A stretch of DNA of 46,990 nucleotides, from the NCBI RefSeq assembly GCF_000426685.1, contig NZ_AUFV01000021.1:1-46990 (forward strand), read 5' to 3'. Positions 28,446 through 36,713 of the stretch are shown piece by piece. This stretch comes from Solimonas flava DSM 18980 (lineage in GTDB: Bacteria; Pseudomonadota; Gammaproteobacteria; Nevskiales; Nevskiaceae). Within the stretch, counting starts at the first letter, position 1; every line of letters begins with the position of its first letter. The position numbers were made by a program, and so were the translations under genes. A model generated the notes under the pieces. It saw only the letters and a program-made list of their open reading frames with translations. It did no database searches and was not told the origin of the DNA.

Positions 28446-28696
28446 CCGCGCGCCGCCACGGCTTTACGCAGTTCGGCGGTCAAAACACTGCCGTGCATCC
28501 GCCGTGCCCGCGTCGCGGCCGGCGACGCCCCTATGCTGGCGTTCATTCAATGCGGCGCCCGTGCGGTACCGGGAGGAGATCGGGCATCCGGCCAGCGCTC
28601 GCTTGAACGGCGCCGACGGGCGGTCATCCGGATCGCACGAACGGCCTTCAGGTCCGGCCGTTTCGGCCGCAGAGACCGCAAAAGCCGGAGCGTGCT

Positions 28697-29146
28697 GTGC
28701 TGAATGAATTCGTCGTGGTGTTCGGTCCGTTGAAGCTGGTGATCGCCGGCCTGCTGTTCTTCAATCTCGCATGGATCGCCGTCCGCAAGTGGTTCGTGCT
28801 CGGCGTGATCGGCGTCAGTGCCGGCGAGATCTCGCTGCCGCATCTCTGGGCCCAGGCGCAGCATCTGGGCGTGCGGGCCGCCGAGAACCCGGGCAGCCTG
28901 CTCGCTAGCGCGCAGCAGCACGCCGGCAGCGGCGACATCGCCTACATCCTGCTCGGCAACGCGCTGCTGGCCGTGGCGATCTGGTTCGCGGTGCGCAGCC
29001 TGCAACTGTGGGCGCGCGCCACCGTGAAGCGCCACGAGGAAGAGTTCTGGGAACTCGTCGAGCATGACGAGCGCCAGTGGCGCGGCGTGCCGGCGGCACG
29101 CTACGAGTCCCGCCCCGGCGACGCGGCCCCGCGCCGCCATTTCTGA
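28697..29146 (+). CDS. two-segment membrane protein of unknown function
   Basis: 149 residues with a GTG start placed by GGAG six bases upstream. Membrane segments are likely at about 9-40 (VVFGPLKLVIAGLLFFNLAW) and 81-100 (YILLGNALLAVAIWFAVRSL), leaving a charged cytoplasmic tail with KRHEEEFWELVEHDERQW. The 251-nt gap before it holds no recognisable gene, only a GGCCG-TTT-CGGCC hairpin near 28654. Family not recognised. Confidence 0.72.
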   Translation: MLNEFVVVFGPLKLVIAGLLFFNLAWIAVRKWFVLGVIGVSAGEISLPHLWAQAQHLGVRAAENPGSLLASAQQHAGSGDIAYILLGNALLAVAIWFAVRSLQLWARATVKRHEEEFWELVEHDERQWRGVPAARYESRPGDAAPRRHF

Positions 29147-29229
29147 GCCGCAGGGCGCGGCGCCACGGCGCGACGCGCTTCCTCGCCGCGCGCGACTATC
29201 ATGTGCGCCCGCTGCCGCTGTCCGACGCC

Positions 29230-30546
29230 ATGAAGCCCGCCGCCCCGCCGTCCCGCCATCACGCCAACGTGCGCGCCAGCAGCGCCCGGGCGGTCAGCCG
29301 CGTGCTGCGCGGCACCAGCCTCGACGATGCGCTGCTGCCGGCGGCGCGCTTCCGGATGCCGGCCGACGCGGCGATGACGCGCATGCTCGCCTACGGCGTG
29401 CTGCGCGAACTGAGCCTGCTGCAGGCCCTGGCCGCCCAGCTGGTCGACAAGCCGCTGGCGCAGGACGATGAAGTCCACGGCCTGCTGCTGGTCGGCCTCT
29501 ATCAGCTGCGCAACCTCGCGACGCCGCCGCACGCGGCGATCAACGAAACCGTCGCCGCCGCCGAAGTCCTCAGGCGCCCGCAGGCCCAGGCCTTCCTCAA
29601 CGCGGTATTGCGCCGCTACACGCGCGAGCAGGCGGCGCTGGAAGCCGCGCTGCCGGCCGATCCGGCGGTGCGCTACTCGCACCCGGCCTGGCTGGTGCAG
29701 CAGATCCGCAACGACTGGCCGCAGCACTGGGAAGCGATCCTCGCCGCCAACAACGCGCAAGGCCCGCTGACGCTGCGCGTCAACCGCCGCCGCCTGCAGC
29801 GCGACGAGTACCTGAAGCGGCTCGGCGAAATGAACATCGCGGCCCTGCCGGTCGCGGCGGCGCCGGACGCCGTGACGCTGGCCGAGGCGCGCCCGGTCGA
29901 GAAGATTCCCGGCTTCAACGGCGGCCAAGTCTCGGTGCAGGACGCCTCCGCCCAGCTCGCGGTCGAGCTGCTCGATCTCGCCGACGGCCTGCGCGTGCTC
30001 GACGCCTGCGCGGCGCCCGGCGGCAAGACCGCGCACATGCTAGAACGCGCGGACGTCGACGTGACCGCGCTGGATCGCGATCCGCAGCGCCTGATCCGCG
30101 TCGACGAGAACCTGCGCCGCCTCAAGCTCGGCGCGAAACTGATCGCCGGCGACGGCGGCGAGCCGCTGCGCTGGTGGGACGGCAAGCCGTTCCACCGCAT
30201 CCTGCTCGACGCGCCGTGCTCGGGCACCGGCGTCATCCGGCGCCACCCGGACATCAAGTGGCTGCGCCGCGACTCCGACATCGCCGGCCTGCAGGCCCAG
30301 CAGCTGCGCCTGCTGAAGAGCGCGTGGGGCCTGCTCAAGCCGGGCGGCCGTCTGGTCTACGCGACCTGCTCGCTGCTGCGCGCCGAAGGCGACGAGATCC
30401 TGCAGCGCTTCCGCCTGCTGCAGGACAAGCTCGAGCTGGTGCGCATCAATGCCGACTGGGGCGAGGCGACCGAGTTCGGCCGCCGCCTGCCGCCGGGCGG
30501 CAGCCACGACGGCTTCTACTACGCCGTGCTGCGCAAAACCGGCTAG
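29230..30546 (+). CDS. rsmB: 16S rRNA (cytosine-967-C5)-methyltransferase
   Basis: 438 residues. An N-terminal NusB-like RNA-binding domain (about 10-150) is followed by a SAM methyltransferase with VLDACAAPGGKTAHMLE, LDAPCSGTGVIRRHPDIKW and VYATCSLLRAEGDEI. The two cysteines (PCS and TCS) are the release and nucleophile residues of the m5C family. Its position after def and fmt is the standard gammaproteobacterial order. No clear Shine-Dalgarno precedes the chosen ATG; the longer frame to 29077 overlaps the previous gene. Confidence 0.95.
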   Translation: MKPAAPPSRHHANVRASSARAVSRVLRGTSLDDALLPAARFRMPADAAMTRMLAYGVLRELSLLQALAAQLVDKPLAQDDEVHGLLLVGLYQLRNLATPPHAAINETVAAAEVLRRPQAQAFLNAVLRRYTREQAALEAALPADPAVRYSHPAWLVQQIRNDWPQHWEAILAANNAQGPLTLRVNRRRLQRDEYLKRLGEMNIAALPVAAAPDAVTLAEARPVEKIPGFNGGQVSVQDASAQLAVELLDLADGLRVLDACAAPGGKTAHMLERADVDVTALDRDPQRLIRVDENLRRLKLGAKLIAGDGGEPLRWWDGKPFHRILLDAPCSGTGVIRRHPDIKWLRRDSDIAGLQAQQLRLLKSAWGLLKPGGRLVYATCSLLRAEGDEILQRFRLLQDKLELVRINADWGEATEFGRRLPPGGSHDGFYYAVLRKTG

Positions 30547-30577
30547 AGCGCCGCGGCGTCGGACTTACACTGCCGCC

Positions 30578-31081
30578 ATGGAAAGCCTCAAGGACTGGCT
30601 CGAACTGCTGAGCTATCTGGTCACGGTGATCGGCCTGCCGTTCGCGATCGTGGCCTTCCAGCTCGAACAGCGCAAAGAGCGGCGCAACGAGCGCGACGAG
30701 ATCTATCGCCAGCTGTCCGACGAGTACGCCAACTTCCTGCGGCTCGCCCTCGAACACAGCGACCTGCATCTGTTCCGCCAGCCGTCGCCGCCGCTCGACA
30801 GCGAGCAGAACGAGCGCAAGCAGGTGCTGTTCGGATTGCTGGTGTCGCTGTTCGAACGCGCTTTCCTGCTGCTCTACGAAGAGCGCATGGCCCCGGGCAT
30901 GCGGCGCCAGTGGTCGTCGTGGGAGGACTACATGCGCGAATGGTGCCGGCGCAGCGACTTCCGGGCGGCCCTGCCCGGCCTGTTGCGCGGCGAGGACGAG
31001 GCCTTCCGCCGCCTGATCGAGCGCTTCGCCCGCGAAGAAGCGGGACCGGCCGCGCCGCCGGCACAAAAAAGCCCCGCATGA
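30578..31081 (+). CDS. membrane-anchored protein of unknown function
   Basis: 167 residues: one N-terminal membrane segment (about 9-28, LLSYLVTVIGLPFAIVAFQL), then a charged helical cytoplasmic domain with QRKERRNERDEIYRQLSDEY and a conserved-looking WSSWEDYMREWC. The layout is that of small single-anchor helical proteins whose function is unassigned. The last codons lie in a minus-strand intrinsic terminator. Confidence 0.75.
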   Translation: MESLKDWLELLSYLVTVIGLPFAIVAFQLEQRKERRNERDEIYRQLSDEYANFLRLALEHSDLHLFRQPSPPLDSEQNERKQVLFGLLVSLFERAFLLLYEERMAPGMRRQWSSWEDYMREWCRRSDFRAALPGLLRGEDEAFRRLIERFAREEAGPAAPPAQKSPA

Positions 31082-31089
31082 GCGAGGCT
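31065..31089 (-). terminator. intrinsic terminator reading on the minus strand
   Basis: On the minus strand AGCCTCGC, loop TCAT, GCGGGGCT (eight pairs, one G-U) followed by a run of T. This is the best intrinsic terminator in the window and it points away from trkA, where no minus-strand protein gene exists. Confidence 0.75.
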
Positions 31090-31215
31090 GTTCGAAATAA
31101 AGCGGGGAGAGTGGCGGCCGGTCAGTGCCTCCCCCGAAGCCATGACCGCCCGCCGAACTCCCCAGAACCACGAAACCACTCCCCCCGATTCAGCGGCGTG
31201 GCCGCTGTCGATGTG
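31065..31215 (-). ncRNA. candidate structured small RNA upstream of trkA
   Basis: The roughly 300-base gap between the previous gene and trkA has no credible protein gene. Read on the minus strand it has a TATAGT -10 box (31226-31221), a 7-bp hairpin CAGCGGC/GCCGCTG (31191-31207), an 11-pair outer helix (31176-31186 with 31104-31114, one G-U), an inner helix of 11 of 12 pairs (31143-31154 with 31113-31124) and the terminator at 31065-31089. The predicted transcript is about 150 nt. The -35 is weak (CCGACC). I do not recognise a known RNA family; it is not like 6S, 4.5S or tmRNA. Confidence 0.45.
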
Positions 31216-31386
31216 GGCGGACTATACGGCCGCGTTTCCGGCGGTCGGCATAGTAAAAATTCACTTATGGGGAACTTCCTACAAACTCCTCATCGAGTTC
31301 CCGCTGCCGCCCGTCCGGGGCGGCCGCAGGCCCGTCGGACCGCAATCTTGCAGCGCAGCATGAAGCCGGCGTAAGGTGCGCCCCCC

Positions 31387-32763
31387 ATGAAAATCGTCAT
31401 CCTCGGCGCCGGTCAGGTCGGTTCGACCCTCGCCGAGAACCTCACCAGCGAGCGCAATGATGTGACCGTCGTCGACACCGACGCGGCCGCGCTCGAGGAT
31501 CTGCAGGAGCGTCTCGACCTGCGGACGATCCACGGTCATGCCTCCCATCCGAGCACGCTGCGCCAGGCCGGTCTCGACGACGCCGACATGGTCATCGCCG
31601 TCACCGACAGCGACGAGACCAACATGCTGGCGTGCAAGATCGCCGACACGCTGTTCAAGACGCCGACCAAGATCGCCCGCATCCGCGCCACCGACTACCT
31701 GCGCGAGGAAAAGCTGTTCGGCGCCGAGGCGCTGCCGGTGGATATGCACATCTCGCCGGAGCAGCTGGTCACCGACCAGATCCGCCGCCTGATCGAGTAT
31801 CCGGGTGCGCTGCAGGTCGTCGACTTCGCCGACGGCAAGGTCCGTCTGGTCGGCGTGCGCGCCTACTACGGCGGCCCGCTCGTTTCGCGCCAGCTCAAGG
31901 AACTGCCGCAGCATCTGCCGGGGGCCGATGCGCGCGTCGCCGCGATCTACCGCCGCGGCCGGCCGATCATTCCCGAAGGCGACACCGTGATCGAGGCCGA
32001 GGACGAGGTGTTCTTCGTCTCCGCCGCGCACCACGCGCCGAAGATCATCGCCGAGCTGCGCCGCATCGACAAACCGGTACGCCGCGTGATGCTGGCCGGC
32101 GGCGGCAACATCGGCTTCCGCCTCGCGCGGGCGCTCGAAGACAGCCGCATCCAGGTCAAGATCATCGAGCGCTCGCGCGACCGCGCGCGCTACCTGTCCG
32201 AGAACCTGCGCAACACCGTCGTGCTCGCCGGCGACGGCGCCAACGAGGCCTTGCTGCGCGAGGAGAACATCGAGGACATCGACGTCTTCTGCGCGATCAC
32301 CAACGACGACGAGGCCAACATCCTCTCGGCGATGCTCGCCAAGCGCCTCGGCGCGCGCAAGGCGCTGTGCCTGATCAACCGCCTCTCGTACGTCGAACTG
32401 GTCGAAGGCGGCAGCATCGACGTCGCCATCTCGCCGCAGCAGTCGACCGTCTCGGCGCTGCTGTCGCGCGTGCGCCGCGGCGATGTGGTGCGCGTGCACT
32501 CGCTGCGCCGCGGCGCCGCCGAGGCGATCGAGGCCGTCGCGCACGGCGACCGCAACAACTCCAAGGTCGTCGGCCGCCGCCTCGAGGAGATCAAGCTGCC
32601 GGCCGGCTCGACGATCGGCGCGATCGTGCGCGGCGACGAGGTCATCATCGCCCACCACGACACCGTGATCGAGGCCGAGGACCACGTCATCCTCTTCATC
32701 GTCGACAAGAAGCGCGTCGCCGAAGTGGAGAAGCTGTTCCAGGTCGGCTTCTCGCTGCTGTAG
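31387..32763 (+). CDS. trkA: Trk potassium uptake regulatory subunit TrkA
   Basis: 458 residues, the standard length. Peripheral cytoplasmic NAD(H)-binding protein that gates TrkH. Two RCK units are visible, each starting with a Rossmann glycine motif: [18 protein letters not shown] (about residue 2) and [19 protein letters not shown] (about 233), each followed by an RCK-C domain. TAAGG lies about 10 nt upstream of the ATG. trkH follows after 7 nt. Confidence 0.96.
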   Translation: MKIVILGAGQVGSTLAENLTSERNDVTVVDTDAAALEDLQERLDLRTIHGHASHPSTLRQAGLDDADMVIAVTDSDETNMLACKIADTLFKTPTKIARIRATDYLREEKLFGAEALPVDMHISPEQLVTDQIRRLIEYPGALQVVDFADGKVRLVGVRAYYGGPLVSRQLKELPQHLPGADARVAAIYRRGRPIIPEGDTVIEAEDEVFFVSAAHHAPKIIAELRRIDKPVRRVMLAGGGNIGFRLARALEDSRIQVKIIERSRDRARYLSENLRNTVVLAGDGANEALLREENIEDIDVFCAITNDDEANILSAMLAKRLGARKALCLINRLSYVELVEGGSIDVAISPQQSTVSALLSRVRRGDVVRVHSLRRGAAEAIEAVAHGDRNNSKVVGRRLEEIKLPAGSTIGAIVRGDEVIIAHHDTVIEAEDHVILFIVDKKRVAEVEKLFQVGFSLL

Positions 32764-32770
32764 GCCGCGG

Positions 32771-34270
32771 ATGCGTCTGGCGCTCACGAGTTCGTCGTCT
32801 GTCGCGCCGCCACGCCGCCGGTTTGCCGCCGTGCAGCGCATCACCGGCCTGCTGCTGATGGGCTTCTCGACCACCATGCTGCCGCCGGTCGCCGTCGACC
32901 TCTGGTACGGTGACGGCGCCTGGCGCGCGTTCCTCGAAGGCCTGTGGATCGCGCTCGCCGTCGGCGCGCTGGTCTGGTGGCCGGTGCGGCGCCACCGCAG
33001 CGAGCTCAAGGTCCGCGACGGCTTCCTCGTCGTGGTGCTGTTCTGGGCGGTGCTGTCGGCGTTCGGTGCGGTGCCGTTCCTGGAAACGCACGCCGGCTGG
33101 CACTCCTACACCGAGGCACTGTTCGAATCGGTCTCCGGCCTGACGACGACCGGCTCGACCACCATCGCCAGCGGCCTCGACCAGATGCCGCGCGCGATCC
33201 TCTACTACCGCTCGCAGCTGCACTGGCTCGGCGGCATGGGCATCATCGTGCTGGCGGTTGCGGTACTGCCGATGCTCGGCGTCGGCGGCATGCAGCTGTA
33301 CAAGGCCGAAACGCCCGGCCCGATGAAAGACACCAAGCTGACGCCGCGCATCACCAGCAGCGCGCGCGCGCTGTGGACGGTGTACGTGGTGCTGACGCTG
33401 GCCTGCACGCTGGTCTACTGGCTGCTCGGCATGACGCCGTTCGATGCGATCTGTCACGCGATGTCGACGCTGTCGACCGGCGGATTCTCGACGCACGACG
33501 CCAGCTTCGCCTACTACAACCGGGCCGGTCTCGAAATCGCCGCGATGTTCTTCATGCTGGCCGGCGCCTCGAACTTCGCGCTGCACTATCTGGCCTGGGA
33601 AAACCGCTCGCTGCGCGGCTACTTCCACAACACCGAGTTCGGCGCCTTTCTCCTTACCTACGTGATCCTCGGCCTGATCGTCTGCTCGGCGCTGTATTTG
33701 CACGGCACCTACGACAGCATCGGCACCGCGATCCGCCGCGGCCTGTTCCAGGTCGTCGCCTACGGCACCGACGCCGGCTTCGCGACCGCCGATCCCAGCG
33801 CCTGGCCGAGCTTCGTGCCGCTGCTGCTGGTGCTGGCGACCTTCATCGGCTGCAGCGCCGGTGGCACCGGCGGCGGCGTCAAGGTGATCCGCCTGGTGCT
33901 GTTCATGAAGCAGGCCGCTCGCGAGATCACGCGCCTGATCCACCCCAACGCGGAAGTGCCGATCAAGCTCGAAAGCAAGATCGTGCCGGACACCGTGGTC
34001 TACGCGATCGGCGGCTTCTTCTCGATCTATATCGGCTTCACGATCGTGCTGACCTTCGCGATGATCGCCACCGGCCTCGACTCGGTGACCGCGTTCTCGG
34101 CCGTCGCTGCGGCGATCAACAATGCCGGCCCCGGCCTCAACAGTGTCGTCGCCAACGTCGCCGGCGTCAGCGACGTCGGCAAGTGGGTGCTGATCGTCGC
34201 GATGCTGGCGGGGCGCCTCGAAATCTTCACGCTGCTGGTGATCTTCACCCCGGCCTTCTGGCGCCGCTGA
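32771..34270 (+). CDS. trkH: Trk potassium uptake transmembrane subunit TrkH
   Basis: 499-residue inner-membrane K+ channel/transporter of the KtrB/TrkH superfamily. The four pore loops are recognisable: SVSGLTTTGST, MSTLSTGGFSTHDA, VAYGTDAGFATAD and AINNAGPGLNSV, with the flexible Gly-rich loop CSAGGTGGGVKVIR in the third repeat. It ends convergently with the MipA-like gene, the two stop codons being the ends of an 18-bp palindrome. Confidence 0.96.
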   Translation: MRLALTSSSSVAPPRRRFAAVQRITGLLLMGFSTTMLPPVAVDLWYGDGAWRAFLEGLWIALAVGALVWWPVRRHRSELKVRDGFLVVVLFWAVLSAFGAVPFLETHAGWHSYTEALFESVSGLTTTGSTTIASGLDQMPRAILYYRSQLHWLGGMGIIVLAVAVLPMLGVGGMQLYKAETPGPMKDTKLTPRITSSARALWTVYVVLTLACTLVYWLLGMTPFDAICHAMSTLSTGGFSTHDASFAYYNRAGLEIAAMFFMLAGASNFALHYLAWENRSLRGYFHNTEFGAFLLTYVILGLIVCSALYLHGTYDSIGTAIRRGLFQVVAYGTDAGFATADPSAWPSFVPLLLVLATFIGCSAGGTGGGVKVIRLVLFMKQAAREITRLIHPNAEVPIKLESKIVPDTVVYAIGGFFSIYIGFTIVLTFAMIATGLDSVTAFSAVAAAINNAGPGLNSVVANVAGVSDVGKWVLIVAMLAGRLEIFTLLVIFTPAFWRR

Positions 34271-34285
34271 GGCGACGTCGCCTCA
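34268..34285. terminator. palindrome TGAGGCGACGTCGCCTCA joining two stop codons
   Basis: A perfect 18-bp palindrome whose first three bases are the trkH TGA and last three are the complement of the mipA-like TGA. As RNA it forms a seven-pair stem with an ACGT loop on either strand, so it may be a minimal bidirectional terminator. Confidence 0.55.
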
Positions 34286-35176
34286 GTCCTCGGCGGCGCG
34301 TTCGCTCGACCGCAGGAACGACCAGGCCAGGCCGATCGTCGCCGAATAGCCGTTGGCGCGCCGGAACAGCGGGCTGTCCTCGTTGGCGGCGCCGTCGTGG
34401 TTGTACCAGCGCACGCTGATCAGGCCGCGCAGGCTCGGCGTGAACGAGTACCAGGCGCGCGCGCCGAGCGAGCTGCCGAGATAGCCGGCCGACGCGCGAT
34501 AGGCCGGCCGCTCCGGCGTCGCGTAGACCGGCTCCACCTCGTAGAAATAGCGCTGCAGGCGCTCGCTCGCGAACTCGCTGACCAGCGAGGCGTTCAGTGC
34601 CAGCCGGCCGTCGAGGAAGCGCTCGTTCACGTAGGCCAGCTCGGGCGCGAAGCGCAGGCCCTGCCAGCCGAGATCGGAGCCGACCGAAACCACACCGCGT
34701 ACCGGCAGGTTCACGACGATCAGCGACTTCGGGTGCGGGCCGGGATAGCTGAGGCGCAGGTTGGGCCCGAGTTCGACGAGATAGTCCAGATCCGGCATGC
34801 CGCGGCGCGCGTCGGTGTCGCTGGCGTCGCTCGACAGCGAGCCGCCGCCGCTGATGTCGATCTCCAGGTTCGGCGCCAGGCGCCGGCGCAGGCGCGAGCC
34901 GTTGTCGTCGGCGCGCAGCACGCGGCCACGGTAGATGAAATACGGCACCGGCAGCACCAGATGGCGGGATTCATCGGACGCCGGGTAATCCGGAATGGTC
35001 AGCGCCGCCAGCAGCACGCCGCCCTCCCAGCGCGGCAGATCCGCGGCCGACGCCGGTCGCGTCTCCGTCGTGATGGGCTGTATCTGTGCATGCGCGGCCG
35101 GCGTCAGGACGGCGGCGATGACGGCGAGCAGGGCCGGCAGCGGACGCGAGCCGGGACGACGGACGGGCAGCCTCAT
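34283..35176 (-). CDS. MipA/OmpV-family outer-membrane protein
   Basis: 297 residues with a signal peptide (cleavage near AAHAQIQ). A beta-barrel pattern runs throughout, with RWEGGVLLAALTIPDYPASDE, VLPVPYFIYRGRVLRAD and LRGLISVRWYNHDGA, which match the MipA/OmpV (MltA-interacting) family. The role of most members is unclear. The start at 35176 follows a 17-nt leader that carries a strong inverted repeat. Confidence 0.85.
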   Translation of the reverse strand: MRLPVRRPGSRPLPALLAVIAAVLTPAAHAQIQPITTETRPASAADLPRWEGGVLLAALTIPDYPASDESRHLVLPVPYFIYRGRVLRADDNGSRLRRRLAPNLEIDISGGGSLSSDASDTDARRGMPDLDYLVELGPNLRLSYPGPHPKSLIVVNLPVRGVVSVGSDLGWQGLRFAPELAYVNERFLDGRLALNASLVSEFASERLQRYFYEVEPVYATPERPAYRASAGYLGSSLGARAWYSFTPSLRGLISVRWYNHDGAANEDSPLFRRANGYSATIGLAWSFLRSSERAAED

Positions 35177-35192
35177 GCGGAAGACCGGGAAA

Positions 35193-35217
35193 CGGGCACG
35201 AGCCCTTATCGTGCCCG
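35193..35217. repeat. inverted repeat in the leader of the MipA-like gene
   Basis: CGGGCACG, a nine-base loop, CGTGCCCG. It lies 16 bp upstream of the start codon and could be an operator or an RNA hairpin limiting translation. Confidence 0.45.
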
Positions 35218-35231
35218 ATCCATGCGTCATA

Positions 35232-35252
35232 CGTGCGAACGCGGTTCGCACG
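35232..35252 (-). terminator. hairpin after the 93-residue hypothetical gene
   Basis: CGTGCGAAC, loop GCG, GTTCGCACG: a perfect nine-pair stem 15 bp past the stop of the gene at 35267-35548. There is no T-run on either side. Confidence 0.55.
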
Positions 35253-35266
35253 CCGCCCGCGCCATC

Positions 35267-35548
35267 TCAGCGCGCGGGGCCCGCCCATCCGTCGCGCTCG
35301 GCCGCGGCGATCGCCGCCTGAAGCGCTTCGTACGAGCCGGCGCTGCGGCGCACGATCGCGATGTAGGCATCGCTGCGGGCGTGCTCCGGCGCCGCGAACA
35401 CCGCCCGGCGCAGGCATCGGTAGACGCGCTCGCGCTCGGCGGCGACGAACCACTGCGCGATCTCGGCGCGCACACGCTCCTCGATGTCGGCGGGCCCGGC
35501 CGGTTCGGCCCGGGCGAGTTCATGCAAGGTCTTGAAGGACAGGATCAT
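35267..35548 (-). CDS. small hypothetical protein
   Basis: 93 residues, helical and soluble, beginning MILSFKTLHELARAEP with a good CGGAGG Shine-Dalgarno. It contains ERVYRCLRRAVFAAPEHARSD. No family recognised. It stands alone between hairpins, on the opposite strand to the homoserine kinase gene. Confidence 0.65.
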   Translation of the reverse strand: MILSFKTLHELARAEPAGPADIEERVRAEIAQWFVAAERERVYRCLRRAVFAAPEHARSDAYIAIVRRSAGSYEALQAAIAAAERDGWAGPAR

Positions 35549-35712
35549 GGCAGCCTCCGGGTGGCCCCGGGACGCTACGCCGGCGCCGGTCACGACCGCG
35601 CTGAAATGTGTAAGCCGATGTTTCCGCGCGCCGCGCGCGTGGCGCGCCCGGCCCCGCTCTGGTCTAATTTCGGCACGCGACGCTGCGCCACCTCCATCAC
35701 CTGCCCATCGCC

Positions 35713-36654
35713 ATGTCGGTCTTCACCAAGGTCAGCCACACCCAGCTGCGCAAGTTCCTGAAGCAGTATCCGGTCGGACCGCTGATCGGCTTCCAGGGCA
35801 TCGGCGAGGGCGTCGAGAACACCAACTATTTCGTCGACACCGAGGACGGCCGCTGGGTGCTGACGCTGTTCGAGCGCCTCAACTACGCCGACCTGCCGTT
35901 CTTCCTCGGCCTGATGGACCACCTCGCGTCGCGCGGCTTTCCGAGCGCGATGCCGGCGCGCACGCACGACGGCAAGAATCTGGTCACGCTCAACGGCAAG
36001 CCGGCCGCGCTGGTGCGGCGCCTGGTCGGCCAGAGCGTGCTGTTCCCGAACCTGGAGCAGTGCAGCCAGGTCGGCCGCTCGCTCGGCGAACTGCACGTCG
36101 TCGGCCAGTCCTACGCCGGCCACTGCGACAACTCGCGCGGCGCGCTGTGGCGCGAGCAGACCGGCCGCCTGCTGGCGCGCAAGACGCGCGAGGCCGGCAT
36201 CCGCAAGCTGATCGACGACGAGCTCGCGCAGCAGATGTCGATCGACCTCGCGGCGCTGCCGCAGGGCGTGATCCACGCCGACCTGTTCCGCGACAACGTG
36301 CTGTTCGTCGACGACCGCCTGACCGGCATCATCGACTTCTACTACGCCTGCAACGACGCGCTGCTCTACGACCTCGCCGTCACCGTCAACGACTGGTGCT
36401 TCGAGCCCGACGGCACGCCGAACCCGGCGCGCTGGGATGCGATGGTGTCCGCCTACCGCTCGCGCCGCGAGCTGAGCGAAGCCGAGCGCGCCGCCTGGCC
36501 GCTGGTGCTGCGCGCCGCGGCGCTGCGCTTCTGGCTGTCGCGCCTCTACGACTGGACCTTCCCGCGCGAAGGCGACGTCGTGCACATCAAGGACCCGGAA
36601 CAGTACCGGCGTATCCTCTCGTACCACCGCGAGCACGCGCCGCCGGCGCTGTAA
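35713..36654 (+). CDS. thrB: homoserine kinase (APH-fold type)
   Basis: 313 residues. It phosphorylates homoserine in threonine synthesis. It belongs to the aminoglycoside-phosphotransferase-fold homoserine kinases, not the GHMP type of E. coli. Motifs are GIGEGVENTNYFV (nucleotide loop), GVIHADLFRDNVLF (catalytic Asp/Asn) and GIIDFYYACNDALLYDLA (metal Asp). It is monocistronic, ending in a strong intrinsic terminator. Confidence 0.93.
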   Translation: MSVFTKVSHTQLRKFLKQYPVGPLIGFQGIGEGVENTNYFVDTEDGRWVLTLFERLNYADLPFFLGLMDHLASRGFPSAMPARTHDGKNLVTLNGKPAALVRRLVGQSVLFPNLEQCSQVGRSLGELHVVGQSYAGHCDNSRGALWREQTGRLLARKTREAGIRKLIDDELAQQMSIDLAALPQGVIHADLFRDNVLFVDDRLTGIIDFYYACNDALLYDLAVTVNDWCFEPDGTPNPARWDAMVSAYRSRRELSEAERAAWPLVLRAAALRFWLSRLYDWTFPREGDVVHIKDPEQYRRILSYHREHAPPAL

Positions 36655-36665
36655 GCGCGCAGCAA

Positions 36666-36693
36666 AAAGGGGGCGCCTTGCGGCGCCCCCTTT
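36666..36693. terminator. bidirectional intrinsic terminator of thrB and the desaturase gene
   Basis: A twelve-pair perfect stem (AAAGGGGGCGCC and complement) with TTGC loop, T-rich on the plus side and A-rich before it. It lies between the convergent thrB (stop 36654) and desaturase (stop 36714). Confidence 0.85.
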
Positions 36694-36713
36694 CGTTTCG
36701 GCCGCCGGCCGCC

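Noticed and set aside
31142-31363. 73-codon plus-strand frame upstream of trkA
   Set aside because: No ribosome site and no family resemblance; the sequence is better explained by RNA structure on the other strand.
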